Source: Desmodesmus armatus
Taxonomy: Eukaryota; Chlorophyta; Chlorophyceae; Sphaeropleales; Scenedesmaceae
Length of the DNA stretch: 64,000 nt
Reading direction: 5' to 3'
Assembly: GCA_007449985.2 (NCBI GenBank)
Contig: VIIQ02000261.1
Location: 1-64,000 of the forward strand
Each line of letters starts with the position of its first letter. The stretch's first letter is position 1. The notes beneath the pieces are model-generated. The model saw only the letters and a program-made list of their open reading frames with translations. It did no database searches and was not told the origin of the DNA. The translations under genes were made by a program, and so were the position numbers. Of the stretch, positions 46,882 through 58,600 are shown piece by piece.

Positions 46882-49029
46882 CCATCACGCCAAAGTACGA
46901 CCATGCCCAATCCTGCTAGGGGTAAAGCCTTCATACTGTGTGACTTCACCTGATGCAAACACTGCAGCAGCTGCCAGTGGCACGTTGCGCCAAGTAATTT
47001 TTTTTTCAGATCACCAGGGTATCACCACGTTGAGGTCTGCTGTGCATGTGCCAGTGTTGCCCCTCTGCAAGTGTTGCTGTCCACAGCACATCTCGCGGCA
47101 CGAGGTTGTGGCATGAGATGCTTATGTCAACAGCAACATTGCTGTTGCATCCAGGTGCTCCTTCAGCAATTCATGTGGCAAGTAACAGGTGCTCCTTCAG
47201 CAAGTCATGTGGCAAGCAGCTGCTGGTGCGCTGTTTCCAGCCCCTCAAGTATTTCTCAGCCCCCCCCCCCCCCCCCGGCAGTTCAGTCAACTTTGGACAC
47301 TATGCTGGACTTTGACTTGGTACTTTCAAATAATTATTACCAAATAAATAACATTATAAAGAAATTTACGGCCATCTGAGCAGGTTGAAAGGGGGGGGGG
47401 TCAAGCTGGGTTTCAGTAACTTCATAGCATGCTGCAAACTTCTTGTAGGAGCATCGGATGAAGCTGGAAGGTAGCGCATGCGAAGGCTATTGACAACTGA
47501 GTTGATTCAAGCATGTTCTGAGCATCTCCAATTACTATTTACCCCTGAGGCTGCCCAGGCCAGTACTACTTTAGTAAAGCCGTGGCACGGTGCCCATGCC
47601 AGTACCCAGACATGCGTTACACGAGTGCACAGACCAGCCCCAAGTCAGTCCCCAGCACCAACGTTCCCTATCAATGCCCCCTGTGTGACATTGACCCACC
47701 ATCTGTGGTTTGGAAGTATTGCATGCTGTCACACTGGCAGCAGATGCACCCAGACCACCAGCTTCCACCACAGGAGCTGTAACGAGACTTTCCTGTCACA
47801 GGAGCAGCAGGAGTGGTGTGTCAGTGCTACAGAAATGAAGCTTGTTTTTGAGCAAGGCAGAGTACCAGGATGTACCAACTGTGTTGTTTCATGTGTGAGA
47901 TATTTTCAGGGCTGTACAGCAGTGCCACTTTGATCACATTGCTGACCGTCCATGCCGTGCCCCACCGCAGCACTGGGATGCCTGGGGTGTCTTGACTGAT
48001 ATAGCACAGCAACACCCTTGTGGCCGTCACAGTACCTCAAAAAACATTTCCAATAAATATAATATACCTTGGACCTCGCTTAGGCCAGTCCAAAACGTTC
48101 AGAGAACATTTAGGGGGGTGGGGGTGGGTGGGTGGGTGAGGGTTCCCACTTTGAACTTCTTAGCATAGTGTTCCGAAAACAACCTTAGCGCCTCCCCCCC
48201 CCCCCCCCCCCCCCCCTGTCTCAGCCATGACAAGTGCGCCCAACCTGGAAGTAATTCATGAAAACGTGTAGTTTAACTTTTACATGAGTTGAGCTGCACC
48301 GAAGAGACAACAGAAAGGTACTGTTAGATGAAAACTTGCCTATGGATTCATGAACATGTGTGGCGATGGTTCAAAAAAGGTGTACTGTCCAGGCTGATGC
48401 ATCATGCATGGTTGGAGCAGCAGTACTGACTGGCCTAGGGTGGCGAGTTAACGTGGGAGTCACCTGCAGTTAACGTTCATATAACGTTAAAAACAGTGTT
48501 ATAACTAATGTTCATTAAAAATCAAGTTAACTGAGACTTGAGGTCCCACTAGGAGGTATGTGTGTGCATAAACAAAGCCACAACAGCAGTTATAACATTA
48601 TAAGTATCATCTACAACTTGCCGTACATTGGTTGCTTCTGTGAGGAGCTACATGCACCCCACCCATCCATCAACCAAGACTGCCAGCAAAATGAGGCCAG
48701 ATAAAGACATTGAAGCACTATAGGCATGCAAGACAGAGCGTACAGGACCTAAGAAGTGATGGCTAAGCCAACACAGCAACTTGCTGCACCACCAGAGGTC
48801 ACATGGCACAGCTGCACGCCACGTCACGCCTCTGCCTCTGCTGCTGTTCCCTGGAGCTGTCCTCACACACTGTGTGGGTTAACGTTCCTGGAGCCCTGAC
48901 TAAAACTTGATATAATCAATGCTGCTGATTAAACGTTAACGCTAACGTTACAACTTTCAGCCACCCTAGACTGGTCGGCAATCTGGACCCCCAAAAACGT
49001 GTGCCACGCCGGCCAGTGCTACCCACCAG
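46882..49029. mobile_element. ~2.15-kb insertion in the left arm, type unknown
   Basis: The right arm lacks this segment, which is bounded by the 5-bp direct repeat AGTGA (46877-46881, 49030-49034). No terminal inverted repeat is seen. It contains an open frame at 47582-47782 with a C-x2-C...H-x4-H pattern (CPLCDIDPPSVVW, then SHWQQMH), compatible with a single zinc finger, and a nested hAT-like MITE. It could be a retroelement remnant. Confidence 0.5.
48436..48968. mobile_element. hAT-like MITE, 533 bp
   Basis: The ends are TAGGGTGGC...GCCACCCTA. The flanking 8-bp direct repeats are GACTGGCC (48428-48435) and GACTGGTC (48969-48976), 7 of 8 identical. GTTAACG motifs occur near both ends. There is no coding capacity. 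Confidence 0.65.
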
Positions 49030-49668
49030 TGAGTCAAATACAAAAGCACCACCACCCGTTTGATGCAAAGTCACCCCCACCCCCCTTCAAGTGAGGCAGA
49101 CAGAGAGGCCCGGGGGGGGGGGACTTTTGTTGTAACACACGCATAACCCCACAGCATGGCGCCCGGGGGGGGGGGGGATTTGTTGCAACACACAACACAC
49201 GAATAACCCCACAGCGTGGCGCCCACCAACAGCAGTGATGTGGCATGTCACGGCTGTACAACCTGGCAAGCCCTGCACCCCAATTTGTTGCTTGGAGTTT
49301 GCTGCTGGTGCTGGTTAAGTATGCACCATTGCTCAAAGTAGCTACTGGTGTGAACAGCCATTACCCACAGTGAATAATCAAGCCGTTGCTGACTAGCCCT
49401 AGTAGGGGTACCTGCCAGGCTGGAAGGCTGGATTGTCTGTGCAGACGAGCAGATGGGGGGGGGGCACTGATGCACCAGTAGCAGTGGAGCAGCTACACAT
49501 CAGACAACCCACACAGCAGTGATGCATTGTTTAACAGCACCTGACAGTGCTTCGAACCTCACAGGGTTCAAAGTTGTCTGGTTGGTATGTGGCAGCAGAC
49601 TTGGAAGAGGCTGCAGTTCGTTACGTCGAGCCGAAACGTTTACTTTCAACTTTCTCAAGACCAGCACA

Positions 49669-52600
49669 ATGTCCAGAGAGCGAGACAGGAGCGGGGGAGC
49701 TACAGGGCAGCAGATAGGTCTGATTTGCAGTATGACCCAGATCCGAAAATCTTCGTTGGTGGACTTCCATTCTCCTTGTCGCCTGAGGACATCAGGGACC
49801 TCTTCGAGTCGCACGGACCGGTGGTGGAGCTGTCGGTGAGCTGCAAGTCATACATAACGTAGTTATTCTTACACGTAAGAAAGCGTGTATGGTATGGAGG
49901 TTTGGCGCCCGAACGCTACCACGAAGCGGGGGGAGCAGCAGTGTTGGAGATGGCAGTTGAGCTGCTGTGGCAACAGGGCCTCTCAAGCCAGGCAGCAGTG
50001 TGCCTCAGTTCACGCATGGGCCCCTAGAATGTGTGATGGGCGCACACGTGCAGCAGCAGGCATGGTTGGCTGAGGAACAGCAGGCAACACAACACCCTGG
50101 CGCCACAGTCAGGCCATTGGGTCTACAAAGTCCCTGTGTGGCTTCAACATGTGCGAGGCACCAATCAGGACTCTAACCAGATGACACACAAGGCACACAC
50201 CCCGTCAGACGCGCATGCACCAGGCAACAGCAGCAACAGCAGGCGTCAGCCGCAGGCAAACAGCAGCAGCAGGTGTCCTTCCCACAACCTTGGGCACTGG
50301 TGCTGCTGCTGTTGGCTGATACCCAACACTCCCCCAAAGGCAGTTGGAACATTGTCACAGTCATGAAACAAACATGGCCACGTACTTATGTTTAGGGTAC
50401 TTCCTGGCAAGGACAGCAGTGGCGGTGCCTGGGTTGTGCAGAGTTCACCTGCTAAATGGTTGGCGCAGGGCATCTGCTTGATGGCCAAGCTAGCATGCAG
50501 CAGCAAGTGCCAGCATGCAGCAGCAAGTTATGGCATGCAGCTTGTACGACTCCAGCAACTCAGCCCCCCCCCCCTCCCCCATGCATGTGCTCTGTGCATG
50601 TGTGCTGCGCCTGCAGTTGCCGCGGACCCTCCACGCCCCCCCCCTTTTCTGCGCGACCTGAGCAGCAACACACTTCTCCCCCCCTGCGCACGCGCGCTCC
50701 TACAACACAGCAGCACCACTCCCCCTCCCTGTCACGTGCGCGCCGTGTGTCCCCCCCCCACCCCCAAACCCAGCACACACACCCGGCGTGCCCGCGCCTG
50801 TCCTATCATCACAGCAGCAGAACCTGCCGCGCACCCCCTCCCCCCATGCGAGCTCTGTAAATTACCCCCCCCCCCCGCTTTCTGCGCGACCTGAGCAGCA
50901 ACACACTCCCCCCCCCCCCTGCGCACACGCGCTTCAACAACACAGCAGCACCACTCCCCCCCCTCCCTGTCACGTGCGCGCCGTGTGTCTCCCCCCCCCC
51001 CCCCCACCCACCCACCCACACAACCCCGGCGTGCCCGTGCCTGTCCCGTCATCACAGCAGCAGCAGAACCTGCCGCGCACCCCCCTCCCCCCATGCGCAC
51101 TTCGTAAATTACTCAGCACCCCCCCCCTGCCTGCAGTTGCCGCGCACCCTCCATGACTACGCACCTTCCCTCGTGCGCGCTGTGTGTCTGCTGCACGATT
51201 ACCCCCCCCCCCTCTCACGTGCTGTGCCCCCCCCCCCATGCTGTGTGCTGTGTGTCTGCTGCCTGCAGTTGCCGCGCACCCTTCACAACCCCTGCAAGCA
51301 CAAGGGTTTTGCACTCATCACCTTTGACTGACCCCCCCCCTTCTTGTGCACTGTGTCTCTGCTGTTGCCCATGCAGTTGCCGCGCACCCTTCATGACCCC
51401 CGCAAGCACAAGGGCTTTGCATTCATCACCTTTGACTCATTTAAAACAATGGACACTGTCATTCACAAGGTTGGTTGGCTGGCTGGCTTATGCATATGGT
51501 GGAGTGGATGGTGGAGTGGCTGGTTGGATTTGGCTGGCTGGTGGACTGGCAGCTTGACCCCCCTCACAACATGTTCCAGTGCATCTTCAACCCATTCAGT
51601 TGCAGCAAGTCAGGGGACGTGCACACCATGTGGCAGTTGGGGAGGCAAGGCAGGCAGGCAGGCTGGGCCCAGGCAATAGGTCAGCAGCAACAGTCAGCGA
51701 CTGGCAGTGGGTGTCTACCCACTGAGTAAGTACAGTCACGCGTCAAGCAACGCCACCGCCACCGCCGCCACTTTGCCATCATTCTTTAGCGTGCTGCTCA
51801 TTTTGCAGCTGTGCACGTCGCACTGCCGGGCAAAGTTATCGGCAGCGCATGTGCAGTGAACATCCCACCATGGGCGTGTCTGTGATGCAGAAAAAATGGC
51901 GGGGCTAAGAGAATTGGCAGTGCATTCCATGTGGGCAGCTCAAATCTCCAAGACTGCGCGCATTACACATTGGTTATGACTGGGGAAACATTGGCAGCAG
52001 CAGCAGCAGGCACGCATGTGCTTCAGTCCCGATTGGCAGTTCAACAATACATCAAGTCCGCATGCGATACTTTCAGCAGCAGCAAGTCCATCCGCACAGA
52101 CATGTTCATGTTCATGCCGAAAGGCCATGGTGGACCAGTGTCCATGTTCATGTCTGATGGGCCATCCTTGTTCATGTGGAGCAGCTGTGTGTGCGCTGTG
52201 TGAGTAAGTATCAATATGGTCAACTCCTGGCAACAAACTGTTCAGTGTGTCCGCCTCGCTTAAACTCCTGCTGTGTCCTTCAACCGCTTGATTACCCCAC
52301 ACCACTGTCTCCCAAATCAATTTACTGCTGTGTTGTGGCTTTCTGGCAGTCCCAAATCCCTGCAGAAAAGCCGGGCTATTTGCTAATCAGTCTTTTTGGC
52401 TTTGACATGGGGGTTAAGTGTGCAATACTTGGTGGTGTCGTTCCTGGTGCAACCCTGACATATGTGCTGCGCAATGCTGCTGTGGGATGTTGATTATGCT
52501 GGGTGTGTGGCTTCTTTGAGTGGGTGGCTACGTGTCTCTCAAGACAACATTAATGATTGAGGGGTTTGGTTGTGCAGGGGTGTTCAGTGTTGTTTACATG

Positions 52601-55600
52601 TGGCACCAGCATCCTGTGCCGTTCCTGGTGTGCCAAGGGGTTGATAGTTCTCTTATCTATTCTCCACCTCTACTGTTGGTCACATGCTGTCTGTGCACCT
52701 GTCTGCTTTCAACGCAACTGCTTGCAAGGGCAATTAAGTAATACACAGGACGATGTGTTGGCCAGGATACATGGCTGGATTTCAACCTACCTGCACTTCT
52801 GAAGGCGGCCGTTTTACCCTGTGCTGGGGGTCATTCCTTGCTGATGACTGCTGATTTGTATGTGCTGTGAAAGCTTTCAAGGCGTGGCCAAGATAGCAGT
52901 GTGGCACAATGTGTTGGATCATTGGTGCACATGCATATGGGTACACACTTATATTACAAGGGGGCAATCAGTGGGAATGCCTTTCCCCTCCAAGCTCAAG
53001 TCCAAGCTGGCGTCTGACAAATGTTCATTGCCCCCCTTACTACCTTCCTTGTGGCCCCAACTATGCTGCTGACATTGTACCTGTGTTCTCAGTGTCCCCA
53101 GGTTTTGATTCAACCATGGCCTTCAACCCACTCGAATATTGGCACCCTGATATCATTCTGAGAGAGATTTGAGCTTGCACATTGCGCTGCCAACAACCAT
53201 GTTCATGTTTGATTGCTCAAGGGTTTTCATGCGTCATTCAACCGCCCTATTCAATTTTATCACTCAGATGAATGGACGCGAGCTGTCAGCACACCCGCCT
53301 GGTCAGAACCTCACTGTGACACGGGCAACTGTCAACAACTTCAAACGCCAGCAGCAGAGCGAAGCAGCAGCCGCAGGCGGCGGCGGCTACGGCGGCAGGA
53401 GCAGCGGCGGCTATGGCGGCGGTAGCGGCGGCTACGACGGCGGGCGGGACAGCAGGGGCGGTGGCGGCTATGGAAGGGACAGCAGACATGATGACAGGGG
53501 AGGGGGCGGCAGATACGAAGGTGGGTTTACGGCGGCAATTGCGGGATGGGGGGGGGGGCATGGAGCAGGAGGAAGGAGTCCGGGTTTGCGCAGTGCTGTG
53601 CTGTGCTGTGCTTTTTGCTCTGTCATGTTGCAGGTGGCAGCTCTGCTTGCAGCATCGCCTAAACCCTTTACGCCTCCCCATGTTCATGCGACCTGATGTG
53701 CTGTGCTTGGTCCTGTTGCAGGTGGCAGTTCTGCCCGTAGTTCTGGCTACACCCCCTATGACACCAACAGCAGGCCCAGCGGGGGCTACCAGAAGCCTCA
53801 CAGGATTGGGTACAGGTGCCGCGTGACAGGGCTGGCGGAAGACGTTGACTGGAGGTGCGGTGTTTTTGTGTGTATACAGGGCGTGGGGGTTCAGGCGGTG
53901 GGAGGGTGCGGGGAGGGAGGGGTACAAGTGCCGCGTGACTAAGCTGGCAGAAGACTTGGATTGGATGTGCGTCTGTACTGTGTGTGTGTGTGTGTGAGGG
54001 GGGGGGGGGGGCTACCAGAAGCCCCACAGGATTGGCTACAGGTGCTGCGTGACTGGGCTGGCGGAAGACGTGGACTGGAGGTGTGCGTGTAGACACGGAT
54101 ATTGTATGTTTATGAGGACCAGGGGGGGGGGGTGCAGGTGCCGCGTGTCTGGGGTGACAGAAGATGTGGACTAGAGGTGCAGGGGGGGGGGGGATCCTTA
54201 GGGTTTAGGGTTGCCTTGCTGACAACCCCCACCCCGTTTCTCACACGCACACACACTCTCGCCTCTGCCCCCCATCCTTTGTGCAGCTGTGCCACCTTCA
54301 GCACGCCATGCCCCTGCTGACAAAATTCTTCTGCCCCCTGCCCCCACTGTCAACCTCCGCCTGTGTGTTGTTCCTGTTCAGGCTCTTGAAGGACTTTTTG
54401 CGTCAGATTGGTGACGTGACGTATGCTACAGTGACAGAGGCCGGCATTGGGTGAGTGCAGAGGGGGGGTTGGGGGGGGGGGGTGCAGTGGCCGCCTTCAG
54501 CTTGCTACAGATTGAAACAGGTGACTGCTGCAGTTTCCTGCCCCTCCTGCGCCCCCTGCGTGTGTTGGAGCGTTCACTGTGCACAGCACTGTCAGTGTGA
54601 CCATTAGGGTGTGCCACTGTAACTGGGCGGAGCGGGGGGGGGGGGGGGCTTTTGCACTGCCCGGGCGAGGGGAGGGGGGGGGGATGGTGTCGGGGGGTGA
54701 GGTGGGGGGTGGGGGGTCAATGGTGTGTGTGCAGGCAGCGCAAGCAGCAGGGAGAGGTATGGGTGTGTAGACACAGGGAGTGCATCCAGCCAATGCATGA
54801 ACCAATTAAGGATGTGACATTCCGAAGTTGCGTAGAAGTGCGTGTGTGTCACTCAAGGGACACAACCGGGGCGTGCTGCGAACAGGGGGGCGGGGGGGGG
54901 GGGGGGGATGCTTGTTGTGTGGAAACTGATTGGGTCCATTTGGCGGCAACACCTGGAACCGTCAGCCCTGCACCCACTCCCACACACATACACATATACA
55001 CACGCATTTTGTCGCAGGCTTGTTTTTCTGGTGCTGCAGATCTCATGCAAATGGCATGCATGTCTCCTATTGTCGCAATGTGTGCCACCCTCTGTGTGCC
55101 CCCCCCCCCCCCGGGCGCGCGGAGCATTGGTGAGTATATGACGCTGGCTGAGGTGCGTGACACCCTTCCCCCCCTCACCCTGACCCCTGATTCGTTCACT
55201 CAACACCACCCTCCTCTTTGCGCTGCCCTGCCCTGCCCCGCCCCCTGCAGCAGCACATAACCCTTGAAATGTGCGGTCCCTGCTGCCCTGCACACTACTC
55301 ATAGTGCCTGCCTGTAAAAGCATCATTTCACACCCCCCCCCCCCACCCTGCAGCATTGGTGAGTACATGACCCTGGCTGAGGTGTGTGACACCCCTCCTG
55401 GCCCCGGATCCCTTTTCACCCCCCCCCCCCCTGGCCCCTTGCCCCCCCCCCCCCCCCCTCTGCTCCCTGCTGCTATTACAGTATTGGTGAGTACATGACG
55501 CTGGCTGAGGTGCGTGATGCCATCGACAAGCTCACAGGGGCAGCCATCAACGGGGGAGTGGTCAAGCTCGCACCACTGGTGAGTTTTTGTGTGTGTGTGT

Positions 55601-58600
55601 GTGTGGGGGGGGGGGGGGTCTAGCGGGGTGGGGGGGGGGGCAGTGGGGGTGTTGTGTGCGTGTTTTTTTGGGGGGGGGGGGGGCAGGGGGGATGATTGTA
55701 TGTGTCTGCAGGAGGGGGGGGGAGCCATCAAGAGCAGAGTGGTCAAGCTCGCACCACTGGTGAGCGCAGGGCGGTGTATGTGTTCTTCTGGGGAAGAGGG
55801 GGGGCTCTGTGTGTGTAGACACAGGGAGTGTGTTGGTTTGGGGGGGGGGGAGCAGGGGGGGAGGGGGGGGGTCATCAATGGCAGAGTGGTTCAGCTCACA
55901 CCATTGGGGTGTTGAGGCCCGGGGGGGGGGGGGGGGGTAACTTGAGAGGTTGGGTGGAGGGTTGTGGATGGTGACATGAAGGAAGCATGCGTGTCGGGGA
56001 CTTGGGTACATGGGGGGGTGGGCGGGTGGGGGGGGTGGGGGGTTCTACTGAGTCAAGTCACTCAACACACGTGACTGCTGCTGCTGCTGCTGCTGCAGAA
56101 CTTCGACCTCCAGACAGGGGAGTTGTTTGACATGACCCACCAAGACACACTGGCAGCTGGCGGTGGTGCCGGCCCCCCTGTCCCCCCCCCCCCCCCCCCA
56201 AAAAAAAACCCCACCCACTTACAAACGCACCATCCTCAACCCACATTCTTCTTCTTCTGCTGCTGCTGCTGCTGCCACAGAACTTTGACCTCCAAACTGG
56301 CGAGAAGTTTGACATGACCCACCAAGACACCCTTGCAGCTGGTGGTGGTGCCGGCCCCCCTGGCTCCTCCCGCTACAGCATGCAGAGCACCCAAGGTGAC
56401 AGGCGCTATGGAGGGGGCGACGGTGGCAGCAGGGGCGGCGGTCACTATGACAGCAGGGGGGCAAGGGACAGCGGCAGTCGAGGCTACCAACACGATGACA
56501 CAGGTACGAATAGTTTTGGTTCAAGAGGGGCAAAATAGAAAATTCATCAGCCCAATTTTCAAACAACAATGTTTGCATTTATGAAATGTATTAATTGTTG
56601 ATATAATTTATATACATACAGAATCGTTTATAATGATAGTGATAATAAATAAAAGAAATTTAAAAATACAAGCTTAATCAACAGGTGCCATATTTGAGGG
56701 GTGCTCTGTACTGTTGAGGACGGGGGGGGGGGGCAGGCGGGCTCCTCCCGCTACAGCATGCAGAGCTCTCACGGTGACTGGCGCTATGGAGGGGGCAACA
56801 GCGGCTATCATGACAGCAAGGGGGCCAGGGATGGACGGAGCTACGGACATGACGACACAGGTTTGTACAGTTGTTAGTGTGCGTCAGTATGGGTAGCAAA
56901 ACGGAAGCCAGGGCAGGGGGGGGGGAGAGTGTGTAGATGGGTTAAGGGTTTAGGGTGAGAGATTGAACCCTACCCCCCCCACCACCCCACCCCCACCCCC
57001 ATTCCCACACATACAGGCTTGCATGTGACTTGCATGTTCAAAGTATGCTAGCTACTCAAGTGATCCCTGTGCTAATACACACTTGTCCCTGCCATGGTGC
57101 TTCATGGCACACATGGTACCACGTCCAGCTGCGTGTCGCCACACACATTATGCCATTGCCCCTCTTTCCTTCTTGAAACTCTCACACATGCAGGTGGCCG
57201 CGGTTACGGTGGCAGGAGCCAATTGATTCATGAAAAGCCGCTTCGGTGGTGGTGCCCCCCCCCCTCTCGGGGCACGTTGCGTATCACACTCATCACACCC
57301 TTGTTCAGCTGTCTTTCAACTACAAACATGCAGGTGGTCACGGTTATGGTGGCAGGAGCCAATCCAACTATGAGGGCAGCTCCGGTGGTGGTAGTGGCGG
57401 CTACTGGTGCAGCGAAGGGCGCAGCCCCCCCCCCCCCTCCCCCACTCCCCCCATCCACATCTCCCACCCTCCCCAGTTGTTGCATCACACACATTGCACC
57501 ACTGGGCATCCAGCTGCGCATACCACCCATCACGCTATCGTCTGGTTACACTTATGTGCAGGTGGCCGTGGTTATGGTGGGAGGAGCCAATCCAACTATG
57601 AGGGTCGCTCAGGTGGTGGCGGTGGCGGCTATGGCTACAGTGGAGGGCGCAGTGGTGGTGATGATATGGGGCGGGGTGGAGGTTACGAAGGGCGACGAGA
57701 GCGTGAGAGGAGCTTGGACAGAAGCTATCAGCGACCCACAGGTCAGTTTGCAGTGTGTTAGCACAGGGATTACTTGAGTAGTTAGCATACTATGAACATG
57801 CAAGTCACATGCAAGCAGTCTATCAGGCATGCCAACATAGTCCGACTAGGACAGCAAACCGGGGAGTGCATTGACGGCAGGTTGAGCAAGTGGACAGCGT
57901 CGCCCTGCATGCATTTTGTTGGCATACTAGTGTGTGTGGGGGGGGGGGACGTAGGGTTTCCTGCAGCAATTAGGTACGATGCAGCAATTAGGTACGATGA
58001 AAAGGTGGTGGCGATGGTGTGGGGAGAGGTGGTGGCTACGAGGGGCGACGGGAGCGAGAGAGAAGCTTCAGGCGGCGGCCGGGGGGGGGGGGGAGTGTTG
58101 GAGTTGTACCATACCTACGTTGGTTGCCCGCGATGAGCTGCCCCACACACGTGTCACGACAAGCATTGACTGCCGCCGCCACTGCTGCTGCTGCTGCTGC
58201 TGTCAGGTGGTGGCTACCGTGAGGGTGGCAGTGGAAGGGGCTACGGGGACGACAGGGCTGCTGCTGCTGGCGGCGGTTATGATGCGTCAGGTGAGCAGCT
58301 GACCAACCTCTAGACACACATTGCGCTCTATCTGGTGGTTTGTGATTTGTGTGTGTTTTTTGGGGGGGGGGGCTATGGGGACGACAGGGCTGCTGCTGCT
58401 GCTGGCGGCGGTTACGATGCGTCAGGTGAGCAGCTGACAAACCTCTAGACACACATTGCGCTCTACATGGTGGTGTGGGATTTGTTTGTTAACACAGGGA
58501 TTACGTGTGTAGCTAGCATACTATGAGCATGCGAGGCACATGCAAGCAATGCAGGCGCACAGGTGTGTTGGGGGGGGGGGGGCTGGGGGACGACAGGGCT

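Larger units (their letters stand above)
46441..49632. repeat. Left arm of a large imperfect inverted repeat flanking the RRM gene
   Basis: 46441-46881 and 49030-49632 together are the reverse complement of 61125-63760 (minus insertions there). Shared landmarks are the segments tcgagctcagccccgctcg, acagaaactttctgtg, the doubled ataaccccacagc.tggcgcc block, and the 5' leader of the RRM gene up to cgttacgtcgagcc. The arms are separated by about 11.5 kb. Confidence 0.85.

Noticed and set aside
47478..47933. 151-residue + strand frame as a gene
   Set aside because: No domain or start context; the overlapping shorter frame with the zinc-finger pattern is more plausible, and both lie in an insertion.
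50456..51156. Pro-rich (hydroxyproline-type) protein frames
   Set aside because: They come from intronic C runs between RNP1-exon copies; frames disagree between units.
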